A stretch of 64,000 nucleotides of DNA from Aculops lycopersici. Taxonomy: Eukaryota; Arthropoda; Arachnida; Trombidiformes; Eriophyidae. Positions within the stretch are counted from its first letter, which is position 1. Each line of letters opens with the position of its first letter. Of the stretch, positions 1 to 12,800 are shown in pieces. The stretch is from NCBI GenBank assembly GCA_015350385.1, contig WNKI01000002.1, forward strand, positions 9,837,546 to 9,901,545. The letters are read 5' to 3'. The notes beneath the pieces were generated by a model, which had not been told where the DNA came from, ran no database searches, and worked only from the letters and a program-made list of their open reading frames with translations. A program made the position numbers and the translations under genes.

Positions 1-255
1 ATTGTCATCGCTCGTCGAGGACTCATACTTACTCGGGCCAAGATATAGCGCATGTGTAGTGGTCGTTATCGCTCCTAGCGACCTTGGCGAATAGAAACTG
101 GCATAGAGGTGAGTGAGGTATGAAGGTTAGTATTCCGAGAGGATTTATTTATGTGCGAAATCCGAGTAGCCCAGTGTATTGGATAGGATGTCAAGGAAGT
201 ATGGCTGAAATTTGGTGTCGAAATTGCTTCGGCCGGCGAGACCGCAGCCGTTCAT

Positions 256-1281
256 GATAAAAATAAACAAATTCAAGCCGGAAGTGATCGGTCTCTTATT
301 ACTCCAAATTTTTGCCATCAATTGGCACACCAAATATGCTAATAGGCTAGATATGTGTTAACATAACGTTCAGTCAAATGATGGATCGGGGAGTCGAGTT
401 ATATGAGAGCGAATGAATATTCATGGGCCTCACTTAGGGATCTCCATTACGAGTCACAAATATTTTGAGCTGCTTCGAGGATGTCACATATTTTCATAGA
501 TTCTTGGTCAGGATTTGATGTTGAAATCTCAAAAGATGAAGGAACAGTACGCATAAATGAAAAATCAATCCAATATCACGTCGGTAGACATAAGTTTTTA
601 TCCCTTAGCAATCTCAAAATTCCCGATGGTGCCCAGCTTCGCCTGCTTGAACCGCGGCCAGTGATACCTTGGCAGTCCTGACCAGACTCACCCTTTCCCA
701 GTTAATTGGAGGCCCAGTTCTAAGCCTTAGAGCTCGCATACGCATTCTGACTGACATGTGATGAAAGATTCCTTGCTCAAAATATCTGTTCGCCCTCGAC
801 GTCAATTTTGGCGAAAGAATGATTTTGGAAACATTTATATTCCAAAAACTATGCGCGATAGCATGACGCCGACCCAACCGGAAGCTCAGAATCATGCTTC
901 TGAGACGTTTGCAGGTGTTGTTTTTAGTGTATCTTGCATAACTTTTGCAATCTAAGTGACATCTGGAAGCGGTTTTCTGCATAATATTCAAGCGATTATA
1001 ACGAACCGATTCTAATTGCATTGCGAGCTATTGGTCATTGGTAACAAGCTGCAATTGGAGTGAGGTCGCTAGGTGGTCTTGGGGCCCCAGCGCGTCCTAG
1101 ATGTGCAATGGAAGCCACGTTGCAGGTATTCTGTCGGGCTGCAGACCAGAAGTGGAGATTTACGGGAATCGAGGTCGGGACTTCCAGGAATATCCCAGTA
1201 TTTCGGAAAAGGATAAAATCCGTTCAAGGGTATAACTTCGGGCTCGGTTGAGATATCTGCATGCGGAATCCTGTACTGTGC
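256..1281. repeat. X repeat, copy A
   Basis: This is one of at least four copies of an interspersed repeat in the window; the others are near 46.2-47.4, 48.6-49.7 and 51.5-52.9 kb. The right edge is sharp: all copies end in a shared GGAATCCTG...GTG block and then diverge, except that A and B share the receptor segment next to it. The left edge, starting at GATAAAAATAAAC, is shared only with copy C. Copy A differs from B and C by roughly 5 percent by eye. I see no terminal inverted repeats, long terminal repeats or recognisable transposase. It holds a 135-codon minus-strand open frame and a 65-codon plus-strand frame that recur in other copies, but the copies are too similar for this to prove coding. 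It probably lies in an intron of, or just downstream of, the adjacent receptor exons. Confidence 0.8.
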
Positions 1282-2529
1282 TCTTTGTTTCATTATACAT
1301 TAGCCAAGTAAGCATTTCAGTTGTTCATACAGAAACTCAGCACACCAAACGAACTGATTCCGAAGAGGGTTGGCTTAGTTTATCAAAAAATATTATGGGC
1401 TTCGCGATGAGGTTCATTGTGAATAGTATTCGAATTAAAGATTAGATTTACTTACTATTGGTGACATTAAAAGGAGACAAATGATCCATATGCTGAGGCA
1501 AATCGTTTTGGCTCCACGAGTTTGGCGGAATCTTTGCGCATAGATGGGATGGCAGACTGCTAAGTATCGATCAAAACTCATGACAACTAGGAGCAAGCTT
1601 GAGGCAAACTGATTCAGAGAGGTTGCCGCCATGTAGAGCTATTGACAGTCATACAAATTTTGGCGAAATGAGAAAAGATTTGAATTAGATTTGAGATCAT
1701 GAGCTTCCAATTTAGGCAATATGTCACCTGCAAAATGTCCTACTTACCCTACAAGGAATGAAGCCAAAGATCCAGTCCTCGACTATCATTGTTGTCGTGA
1801 GAACAGGTAGCCCAGTTATAAACATTAGGTCGGCCATTGCGAGATTGCCAATGTAAATGTCGGTGACGCTTTCTGTTTTAGTAAATTTTAAAATGACCAA
1901 TATAACCACAGTGTTTCCAATGAAGCCCACGACGAAAATTATGGTGTCGGCAACAATGATAATCTTTTGTAGAAGCGACTTTGATGCCCAACCCGCAACG
2001 TCAGCCGCATTACTTGTTGCTCGTGTTCCATTTGAGCTGACACTATTCATGGTGGTAGCATTGGCCAACAAGTCTGCAGATAATTTAATCAGATCACTTG
2101 TTGATTCGAAGGATGATGTTAAATCGGCAACCACTTGCAATGGCGAAGAGGAAGATACCAGAGAAGAGCCACCAACACCATTAGCCGACTCCAGCTCGTC
2201 GGCAAAACTTGCATCCGAATTCTTATTATTTGTAATGGCATCAAATTCCAACTGGTCGCCTCTGGAATTGTCGGCCTGAGGCGCCACCGCTTCACCTTGG
2301 TCCCATTTAGATTGGTTACCTTGATCTTGTTGTTGCGTTGGCCATGATATTTGATCGTCTAGCGGAAGTCCGTGGGAGAGTTCGTAGCTTAGGAGGCATA
2401 CTGATATTAGTAATATAAAGTAGTAGTAGTAGTAGCAGCGGCGGTAGCAATAGCCTCTACCCGCTATCCTAAGGACAAGCTGGCGATTCGTTAGGGTTGG
2501 CTGGTTGACATCATGGTGACAGTAATTAG
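1282..2529. repeat. Receptor-containing duplicated tract, source copy
   Basis: This 1.25 kb tract recurs at 47395-48642 in the same orientation. From about 1282 to 2487 I find about one difference, including an intron and flanking non-coding sequence that look identical. The last ~40 bases before 2529 carry several differences. The adjoining X sequence is about 5 percent divergent, so the identity step coincides with the tract edge. Only this copy keeps sequence 5' of 2529, including the start codon. Confidence 0.85.
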
Positions 2530-2671
2530 GACGTCCTTGTGATAGGTGGTGCTGATCGATGTTCAGGGAGTTATCATTACCATGTCTGTTGTAATGATGG
2601 CCAAGTCTTCCAGAGGGCTCCAAATGACAACGGTTGCCTCTACCAGCGGGCGCATCGGTAGTGTAGGTCAT
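1456..2671 (-). CDS. Allatostatin-C / somatostatin-type receptor, 5' two coding exons (partial)
   Basis: Rhodopsin-class neuropeptide GPCR at the plasma membrane. Exon 1 spans 2671-1748 (308 codons) and exon 2 spans 1638-1456 (61 codons), separated by a 109-base phase-0 intron with GTAAGT donor and AG acceptor. Exon 1 has a long N-terminal region with a hydrophobic stretch near residue 85 and several N-glycosylation sequons, then TM1 (IIFVVGFIGNTVVILVIL), TM2 (DIYIGNLAMADLMF) and the WIFG...C motif. Exon 2 carries LYMAATSLNQFASSLLLVVM, the DRYLAVCHP motif at the end of TM3, and TM4. Wording around TM2-TM4 fits allatostatin-C receptors and vertebrate somatostatin receptors. A second GTAAGT follows exon 2, so TM5-TM7 should lie on a further exon. 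None is visible in 1-1455, which holds repeat X, so that exon is either beyond the window or lost. The start ATG at 2671 is the first in frame, but an upstream exon is possible. Confidence 0.85.
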
Positions 2672-4050
2672 GATTCTGACATAAGTTTTTTCACCTGTTC
2701 AATTAGCATCAGAGGGATAAGAGTTAGTAATATAATCCCAAGTCCGCTGGCTGATGATGAAGACGACGACGATGACATGATAAACTCCGAATGGACAAGG
2801 TTTTGTCCAGCGTGAATACAACAAGGATCAGGTCAGCCTCTCCTTTCTCTAGATTGATTTCCATCTCAAGGGCCAAGTATAAAGAGCAATCAGTGCTCAC
2901 ATGCGCTTGCCAAGATTGGCTCTATCTGATCTCGAGTCGGGTATTCATTGGCGTCGGTAGCAGCTGCATCAAAGCCATCGCCGCGATGATTGACGAGGTA
3001 GGGGATTAAATGGCACGAGTTGACCGGTGGCTGATTATTGTGAACGATGACTCCCCTGGCAATTGGATCTCCAAGTTGCTAGCTAGATTGCGAGGCCCAT
3101 TGGGCCTTCATTATATCCAGGGCCTCAGAGCGTTGAGTGGAGCGGAGTGGAGGAAGTTGCTTGAACTAGCTCGCTCCCAATTTTCTCGAGGTGGATTTGT
3201 TTTCGTCAGCAGCCACCAATACCACTGATCAATCGAACGATAAATCGGTCGGCCAATTGAGCTATCGAGCTCAATAGAGCTTTCTTTAGCAAGAGAGGGA
3301 GATTTACTCTCGATCTAACTCTCTCACTCTTACCTGACGCCACTCGCTCGATTGATCTTAGTTAGAACTGGCCAGCAAAGCAAACGATTTGGCTCCTTGT
3401 TGGCTCAGTGGGCGGCGACGTGTTGGCTTATCGCTAAGATCGAGAAGCTTCTGGGCAACTAAGTTGATAAGCTCGATACACACGAGCTCCGACCAACTTG
3501 ACTGACTGACTGACTGACGATGATTAATTTGCTAAAGTGACCTTTCCCCTGAACACTGGATCTCATTTTGTCGGTGGCTCAACGTTTACGCAGTAGTTCT
3601 ACAAAGAAAACACCTCGACCACCACCGACAAGATCTCAAATAAAATTCCGATGTATAAAATAAAATGTCCCGAGTGATTGACGGGTCAAGTTTGATTTGA
3701 GCAGATAGCTAAGTATCATTAGTTAAAATCTGATCATATGGATAAATCTCGCTCGCTATCTTAAGGAAGGCGACTAGCTGACAAAACCCGTCACCTTGGT
3801 AGCTTTGCCGGAAGTGGGGCGATCTGATAATGATTTCAGTGGAGCAACTTTTTCACGCTTGTTCGTTTCGTCCATCTAATCTGCGTGGGAGTAGAAGCTA
3901 CTAGCTAAAGGTGCACCTGAGATCCCACATCAGATCGTATTTGTGGCAATTGTTGTTTGCATTGTGTTCCATCTAAGAAGACAAATTCTCCCCTCCATCT
4001 CATCCACTTGTTATTCTAATTCAATCCATTCTTATTTGCCTTTGCTTCTC
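2672..4050. other. Gene-free spacer upstream of the receptor
   Basis: No convincing coding frame. It should hold the promoter and any 5' UTR exon of the allatostatin-C-type receptor. A short GACT microsatellite lies near 3500-3518. Open frames of about 70 codons show no recognisable domain. Confidence 0.5.
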
Positions 4051-4089
4051 TACTCTCTCTCTCTCTCTCNNNNNNNNNNNNNNNNNNNN

Positions 4090-4140
<51 letters not shown>
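4051..4140. repeat. CT microsatellite containing an assembly gap
   Basis: A (CT)n run interrupted by 20 N bases at 4070-4089. The true array length is unknown, and any open frame across it is artefactual. Confidence 0.97.
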
Positions 4141-4142
<2 letters not shown>

Positions 4143-7100
4143 CAAGATGATCCAACCAAGTAGAGCCCTAGCAAGGGGCGAGCACTCGATGGGAAGTTCG
4201 CCGTTATCTCCTTCCCATCGACATCCTGCCCAAGCTAACTCTAGCCCTCATTGGGCTCGAGCCCAACCTTCTGCCTCCGTCGTTCACTCGATTAGATCCA
4301 ACTCGCTCAGGTGGATGTGGCACCAACGACACAAAACTTAAGCCAAACTTTCCAGTCACCTCCAACTTCCACCTCTCTCTCAGACGAGTAGCTCACTGCT
4401 GCCACTTGCTTCGCTCTCCCATCCATTCAATCTTCAAGCGCTTAGACGCCTCACTGACTCACAGCAGTGCACGTGGCGCGTACATACTCGAATTCCATGA
4501 AACAACCCAGACCATCCAGCTTCTAGTGACTCGTTAGTGGAGAGATAGCCTGTCAGCCACCGAGCGAGCGTGCTTGGCTCGCGGGGATTGGCGCCGGGAG
4601 GTGTAATTGAATTTGAATAGACCCCAAGGCAAGTGGGGGCCCTCTTAGTGGACGGCGCCAACAACGACGCTAAGCCAGCTAAGAGAGGCGAAGGCTGATA
4701 GAGCTTGCGGCACTCAAGTGGCAAGGCCGACCAAGTGGCTGGCCGTAAGATCTCTCGGCTTTTGCTTCTGTTTTGTTTGGTCCAATAGTTTTGCAGGTAG
4801 CTGTCTGGTAGCCACCAAGAAGGCAAGCTAGTTGACTGGACGGACCCCCGTAGTGATTACTCATCTCCTGGGTAATCACTCAATCATTTGGGACCCACAA
4901 CGTCGCTGAGCCACTACTAGACGTACAAGGGTGCTAGTGGCAATTGTTTTGAGGTTTGATGGGTCGAGGTTGTTTGTTGGTCCGAGAGGAAATACAATGA
5001 GACTCTTCTAGCTAAGCATTAGAAGTAAACTTGGTAGTGCTTTCGTCGGCCCTTCCTTCTACAAACTAGGCGTCTAGTAGTCACTTATAAGGTGGCTGTG
5101 GCGCTTGCAGCGAGTTCAGTTGGCCCCACTTCTGGCAGATGAAAATAACATGCCCTACAAACTCTTGTTCTTTCGACCTCTAGTTTTACCAGTGTCTCTT
5201 GAGTCCAAGTCCAGTGCCAACGTAGGTGAGGACAAGGGTGACGGCAACTGAACCAACTGGCAAATCCCTAGTGTATATTTTCGGTCCTGGAATTGAGCAA
5301 AACATTTACCCTACCTCTTGGTGCTGCCATAAGTAGTGCGGCTTTCAAGGACAAGAGAGCATACTAATCGAGTTTCCATCATGTTTGGTGCAAATTGTAA
5401 GTCCAACACCATTGCGTAGGCCAATCAGAATCTCCGGTACTCTCGCTGTGAAGGTATTTTCGTCCCTCACTTGCTTTCTTGCGAACTCGCTCACCCATGC
5501 TAAAGCTAACACTGGCTTGCTGTCTATCAAGATACTAGACTTGGAGAGTAGGTGCCCAAAGTTAGAATCGCGACGACTACTAATACGATACACCGCATCG
5601 TCACCGTAGTCGACGTTGCCGCCGTCAGTACAATCAACAGAACACTCTTATTGAGGCAAGGGTTGTCGACAATAACAATAAACGATTTGCTTGTGCTTGT
5701 GCTCGTGGTCTTTGGCAACGGAAGCGGATGACAAGATGATTGCAAGCCAGAGATGAGTTCCTCGTTTTGGTCCTAGTATTGTGTGAGTGCTGATGAATTG
5801 CTTGCTAGACGAACATAAAAATGAACTTGGTGACGTTGATTCAATGAATATAACATGACTGCACATAGAGTGACACCCCGAGCTGGTGTATCATCATGAT
5901 AATAACTGTCTTATTCGCTTTTTTCTCTAAGCACTAGTCAACTGACTATCTAGCTAGACAACCGGCCACGCCTATTTGCTATTCGGACCAACTAAGAAGA
6001 GAAGCGTTGAGTGGACATTCTCGGACGCAATCAAGAACTGAGTGAGCTGGTACGCTTGACACGAGAGTATGTGCACCTAGAGGCAGAACTTTGGTTCTCA
6101 CGGATAGCTTATCCTTTGCTCGTCACTAATATTATATGACAATCATAGTTTTTTTGCTAGTTTTTTGCTAGCTTGCTCGACTTGGTTTAGTCCCAGCTGG
6201 ATAACAACTTGCCAACGGCTTGCAGTCTGGTTGACTGGCTGCCAGTCATGGTCATTTTGTTGAGTCGAATAGCGAAACTGTCATCGCCTTGTGGCTCAAG
6301 CGTCGTTGTCTTATCGTTGTGTTTCATCTTATCGTTGCCCTCTGGTTGTAGTAGCTACTTAGGATCGAATTCGCTCGATTTGTACGAAAGCAGCTAGCTC
6401 TGGGGCTTATGAAGTCAAAGAGTTTTTCACTGATATCCTTTCGCGTCCAGGAGCCGTAAGCTAGCGCGATGGGTGCCGACTAGATGACAGCTAATCAAGT
6501 GGCTAAACTCGAGCCGCAATTTTGGTGGCCACAGTTTGCCACCACTACTAAGTAACTGGCTACACGTTATCTTTTTCCACAGTACCCGAGCAAATGGCAA
6601 CAAAAATGCTATCATTAACGCGATACTATGGCACTCATCATTATTTAAATGAGATCAGCTTGCAATGACGTTGCTGCGCAATCTAACCTCTGAAGTCTCA
6701 AGTTTGTGCCCATTTAACCCAAGGCAAAAAGGCCGGTCAATAAAGCGCTAGTGCTCGAATTACTATAAGGACTCTAGCGGCGAGCTATCCATGAGTCTGA
6801 TTACTGATGTTTCTGTGTTAATTAACGCGTTCTGTTTTCCCCCTCCTCGTTGGCACTGTTGCCTTCTAGTGAGTTTTTTCCATCTCCAAAGCCAACATGA
6901 GTGATTTACTCTCGCTCACTCTTGAGGTAATCAGATGTCTTAAGGCTTCTCCACTACATTTACATTTGCATTTGTTTTTCCTCTTGAGTCGCTATTTCAG
7001 AGACAAATTGATATAATACCCTCAGGGCCTTACAAATATGAACGAGGAACTTGGTTAGGTCTAAAGCTTAATTCGGTCGATGATTTTTCTAAGCTTTCAG

Positions 7101-9750
7101 GATCCGTACAGAAATCTAACTAATTCCTCATCTATTGAAACAAGCGCCTTCAACCTAAGTCCAGCTCGATGCTATCTCAAATCTGTATCTGGTCGCCCAG
7201 TGAGATGAAAGTTTTCTTCAATCTCGGCTAAAGACTTTATCTCGGATCTGTTTGTCGTCCGAAGAGAGGAATTATTGTCTTAAGCTTCAATGGATATCCA
7301 ATTGGTTTATACCCATAGTGTTATGAATCGATCAAAGAGGGAAAAAATTGCACTCTTTCAAATAGCCGGCCAGTCTGCCATATCAATTTGTCTCCTCTGG
7401 TTTCTCGCATTCTATGGTTATTGAAACGTTGGCCCAACATGGATAGGAGCGATTTTGATTAGATTTGCTGCCATCGTTCTCCGGCTCCGTGCACAGGAAG
7501 CAAGTCTGGGAGCTCGTCGTTCGATTCATCTACATCGCGATCGGCGCCATCGCCACTGCCACAGTCACTCCCAAGTCCAATTAGCCATTTGCTCACTCCA
7601 ACAACCACCACAGACTAACCATACTTCCGCTCTGGCGTCCCAATAACGATGTTTCAGTACAACCAATGTGCTCTGTGAGTGCATTGCTCTCCGTTTGCTT
7701 GTTTGTCTCTGTTGTTGCTACTATCATTGCTTATAACTACGAACGAGTATTAGTTGGCCTCAAGTCTATTTGGTCTCCATTCTCGATGGCTCTCTATTGC
7801 TGTACGCGTCAACTTGCGACTTATCGGCTTGTCCAGCAGCTTTCCAATTTTCGTTGGTCGGTTAGCGCGTGGTTGAGCGACCATGCTCGAAGGAGGATGG
7901 TAAATCTTCTTAGCTTGGATGTGGAGTGGAGGCACTGTTTTATATATTTATATCGAAGCTATAGCAATTTTCTTACATGAATGAGCTAATATTTGCTCAT
8001 GTTATGATGCGGCGTTTACTGCCAGCAACAGTCGACTCGATATTGGGGCCAATTTGGTATAAAGCCACAAAGAGAGCGATAACGCCCACCCTCAGCATAG
8101 CGGGGACAATTTGGAGAGCTTATTGGCTCACTCGTTAGCTTCGGGGTATCGTACTTAGGCGATGCTGGTCGTCCTGCCTCGAGCTTAGTGGTGCTTTAGC
8201 TACTTTGAAATCCACGAAGTAAAGACGGGCTCCTCTTCTCCAAACCAACATAACTTGACGTACCTAATCTAAATGTCAAAGTATCGTTTACATCGAAACC
8301 TCGCCCGCCTCGGTCTTACTCAATGACTACTAATGGGATCTGTTATCACTAACTGGATCAATAACTCCGTAGGTCATCCGAACTAACCAGAAATATCATT
8401 GAGTAGAGTTTGTATCACAGTCTAGATGGTGTTAGTGATCGATTGAGGTGAAATTCTTGGAGTTTTTTTTCTCGATGTGTGGGGGAGTCCGCTATCATTC
8501 TCTTGAGCCCATTGGTTTCAGTAACTACTTGACTCGACAAACTTGAAGGGAAGTTGACCACCCAACCTTTTAGAACCGATCCCTAACTTGAGTATAAACT
8601 GACAACAAGGGTTCATAGCTGGAAGTGAATGAGGAGTAATTGATATTCTGCCCCTGGTTTCAAATAGCCTGACAGCGTTGCGCCACTCTCAGCGAGAGCT
8701 TCTATCCTCTTTTGTTCGTAGTGAACAGCTTGATGGATTGACAATGGTCGCCCCGGCCCAGTTCCACGTGGCTAAATTGATTAAGCAATGAACTCGTGCC
8801 AAAAGAGGTTCGAGTGCTTGCCAATCACGAGGTTGGGAGCTCGGCGAGTGTGGTACGACGCGGTCATACAAATAGATAAGATTGATCGTAAATCGCCTCT
8901 CCCACTATCCAGCCATTAGTTGGGGTTCACCAAATCCCGGAGACCAATTGTTTGGTTAAGGTTTTGGTTCTCTTGTGTCGCGCGCTCACACTTTCCCTGG
9001 TTGCCACGTGTCTCTTGAAAGGGTCGCCGGTTGTTGAGTATCCGCTGTCTTCTCATACATTGCACTTTGTTTGCTCGCTCCTTTCTCCTCTGGGATTGGG
9101 CTTGAAAGAGTTAAGCCCATAACTATTATCTAATGCCAAATGAGTTAAGTGCGCTAGCCTCTTTGTTGTTGGGCTGTCAAAACGTTGGACTCAAAGTCAA
9201 CTACCTCTATCGTGTCTGCATTTGCTTGGTCTGATCACCTCACTGCTCTGCTTGCATGGTAATTTTAGTTCACTCTCTATACACAATGTAAAATAATTGA
9301 AAATGACAATGGCCGTGGAGATAGGGTAAAATACACATCTATTCTGTCTAGATGAAGATAATAAAATGAAATAAGCTCCCACAGGAAAAGCACAAGGGGT
9401 CGGGGTTTCAGTCTTTTTAGGGCCAGCGAACAAAGTCGAAATCTGGTTTTGTTCACTCGTTCGGCCATGTGTTGCATCAGCCGAAATCTAAGCGCCCCAC
9501 TTACCATAGAACCCTCACTATATACGTGCATAGTGGGGGAAATGTGAATGACACACATTAGTACGTCTTACAGCCGGGCCCAAAAATGTTGCACATATCA
9601 AATCTAAACTGCAACAACAATTATCATAGTTGCGACGCGTTAGCAGAGATATAGAATACTGACTTCGCGACAAGTTTCTTTAACTGCAGGATACAAATTC
9701 AGCGTATATCAGATGAATTTCTAAAGGAAACATATCGATAGGTTCATCTC
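4141..9750. other. Gene-poor region, nothing supported
   Basis: About 5.6 kb with only short open frames (up to ~130 codons) on both strands, none with domain-like composition, splice-supported extension or a recognised motif. A 104-codon plus frame at 7666-7980 starts with a hydrophobic stretch but has no other support. Long introns, UTR exons or distal regulatory DNA cannot be excluded. Confidence 0.5.
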
Positions 9751-9754
9751 AGAA

Positions 9755-9850
9755 CCAGGCAAATCGCATATCGATCGATTCAGCTCGTCGAGCTGTGTAA
9801 CGCGTGAAATTTTTTCATGCCTCTTTCGCTCCAGTCACTGGACGAATACA
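9755..9850 (+). repeat. Possible diverged copy of the 43.7/45.5 kb inverted-repeat arm
   Basis: The block containing ATCGATTCAGCTCGTCGAGCTG, followed ~25 bases later by a TTTCNTGCNTCTTT-like stretch and CCAGTNAC, matches the order of words in the arm at 45540-45620. It suggests a third, degraded family member. Similarity is partial and was judged by eye. Confidence 0.35.
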
Positions 9851-12800
9851 ACCAAATTTTGAGTTGTTTTCAGCGTGCGGATCATCAAAAGGGGAAAAGA
9901 ACGGTCAGCGAACAAATCAAACCAAAAAAGAGTGGGTTCTCGTGTCACCGTGTTATCTTAATGGCTTTAGAATGCGAACCATTGTATAGCTTAGCTATCA
10001 TTGGCTCAAATAATTTTCATATTCTCTAAACACCCTAACTTGTAAGTTTCACCATCATCGAAAAGTCATTAATTTTATCGAGTGACAGTTGCAATAGTTG
10101 TGTGCTCCTTTTTGATAGTTTTCTAACAAGAGGAGCGACCTGAATGCCAACCCGCCGCCAAAAGTGTTGATGTAACAAAGAATAGGACAAGAGTCTGGAT
10201 ACTGCCATCACTAGCTGTACACCGATATAAAAACACGACAAACAGCATGAACAATGATGAGCTTGTCCCACACACTGATATTATCATGAAGCTCAGGGGG
10301 CTTGATGCAGCAGTCTACCGATCCAAATAGAAAGGAGCACTTGAAATGATGCCTACAAGATCATATTATAGTAGTAGTCACCAAACCAGGCTAGTTTCAA
10401 CATCAAAACAACCATCGCGGCCACCATGGGTAGAAACATTCTCGGTCCTTAGTCCACAATAAATTCTGCCCTCTGGATCATTATTCAATCGTAATGACGC
10501 CTCTAAGTCGAGCCGATAGTTGCTAGCTTATGATGTTAATGGTTCGAGGTGCAATATCAAGTGAACGTGTTGGATCATGTTTTTGCCCAGGCCTGTTGTA
10601 AATAGATAGTCTGTCAGCTGACTGACAGACTCGCAGTTACCATTAAGCTTATCGAAATTGCGATGGGAATACTTTGAGACACCAAAACTCTTAAGGTAAG
10701 TCTGGATCACTATGAGCACTCTGCTCTCGTCAACCTAAACGACTCGTGGATCATTGAAATAACCGATATTATCCAGAGGATCGATCTCATCACTAACTCT
10801 TTGAGCCCGCACTCAGTATAACACAACCAAATGGATGGAACACATGTACAAGCTGCTAACCAAACTCTGAACTACAACTAATGTATGGACAACAAAGCTC
10901 AGAACCCAGGAGAATCGATGAAAACTAGCCAGCAGAGTTAACTAGCAGACTGAACTATGACGTTAGTGGTACAAACAAAACCATCAATGTCATTGAGGAC
11001 AAAGCTTGGCACCTACAAAGACCCAGATATCGCATGTGGCATTGCGGTGTCTGTTGGGCGCTACACACAATGAAACAATATATATATATATCTCCTTTAC
11101 ACCTCCGTTCTCAGTGAGTCAATCCAACGTTAGAGGATTGTGGCTGGGTTTGCGTTGCTTATGTAATGAGCGGATCCTGTTTCATTATCATTTCTGTTCA
11201 CTGGAACGGTCCAACTTCCACAGCTATATCCGTCGACGAAATTGCCACAATATCCTTTATGTAACTTGAACCATAAGGTCAGTTCTGCGCCAATAGTTAG
11301 AGGGCCCGGAATTACCAAAACTATTGCAACCGTCACCACAACCCAATTTTGATTCTGATCAGTGGAGACTTTTTGAGAAACCAAATCAATGGCAACAATA
11401 TTTCTCCAGATATCAGGCTGCCAAATAAAAAGCCGGTGAAACTTTCCGATCGGAGAATGGATTCTTTTCCCTTTCTACTGAAGACCATTCCAATGACCGA
11501 CACAGGAAGTTGAACGAACGTGTACATGATTCCGTTGCAATCGCTGACTACATGTAGTTTCTTACAAAGTGAGTACAGGAAGAGGTAAAGAGGAAATAAA
11601 ATGCTTCATGGTTCTGAAGCGTACATCAAGAGAGGAGAGATCTGGAAAACCAACCGACTGGATCTAACTGTGAAACAACCCAAGCTAAATCTCAATAGCC
11701 TCTGGCCTGCCTACAACTGACTTAGCTGGATAGCCTGAGAAATGAAATGACCATGAAAGGATAGCTAGTTTCTGGACATGAAACTACCAATTGTAGTGTT
11801 ACGGTAACGTGTTTTCCTTTCCTTGCTGGATAACCAATGACGCGTAGTAGGGTGCCTTTGAAGAAGAGCACAATTCCTGGCTGAAAGCGAGATTGAAGTG
11901 ACAAAAGAGAATGGGAGAGGGACTCGGAAGCAGTTCTATGCCTTCCGTTAGGTGGTTGTGTGAACGGGTCAATCATTAGTACGTCGGCTCACTCACGCGA
12001 GGCGACTTGATTTCGTCTCAGATTGCGTTTTTTGATCAGTGGTTCAAGAGATCATCATGCCGAACAGCAAATGGACACTTGCGACCCGTTTGGTGGATGA
12101 CAAACCAACTATGTTGCCTTCCGTCCATTACTATTGACTATCTGGGCCAGCAAATGTGCTGTGAACTTGAGTGACCAAAGGATTGAAAACAGGAACACTA
12201 AACTCGCTAACGAAAGGATAAGGAAGAAGAGGAGGAAGATGAAAAGGAGCAGTAGGAGAAACATTGTTGATGGTAGATGTAGGAACGAACTAGAGGAGTC
12301 CATTTATTACCAGATTCCTAGAAGCCTGTACGAGTTTCCACGCTCTCCCAATCTGTCAATAGCAAGTCAATCTAAGCTGGTGCCAAATGGACAGAGATTT
12401 TATGGGGAACTTTAGAAATTTTCCCGCCATTAATCTCGCACTGGATTTATATTGATCGACAACCGGCAAGAGCTAGCAAGACAGAGAGGAAGAGGAACAC
12501 GATAGAATATCTAGTAACTAACAACTGGCATGGAGGAGCTCGATGGAATTATTGTTATGATTGTCTTCTCGTCCTCACGCTCGCACCAAGAGGCGACCCA
12601 CGAGACTGATGCTGTTTCCATCGTCGCCACTGCCACCGCCGTTATTTACGCCTCATCAAACCTTAAATTGGACCAATCTCTTGAAGCGGCGAGAGGTTTT
12701 CACGAGATTAAATCTCAAGAGAGCAACAGAAACGGATGGGGAACTGCATTGGGTTAGAGCACTTCGAGTCGAGTTACTCAACCAGTACACACCATAGATA

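Noticed and set aside
4051..4341. 132-codon frame crossing the CT array.
   Set aside because: It reads through the N gap and microsatellite and has no other support.
8445..8461. 17-base exact match to a universally conserved 18S rRNA word (GAGGTGAAATTCTTGGA).
   Set aside because: The flanks do not continue into 18S sequence, and the next 18S landmark is absent at the right spacing, so it is an isolated match, not an rDNA fragment.
12134..12415. 93-codon Arg/Lys-rich plus frame.
   Set aside because: Basic composition comes from a purine-rich stretch (AGGAAGAAGAGG); no recognised domain.
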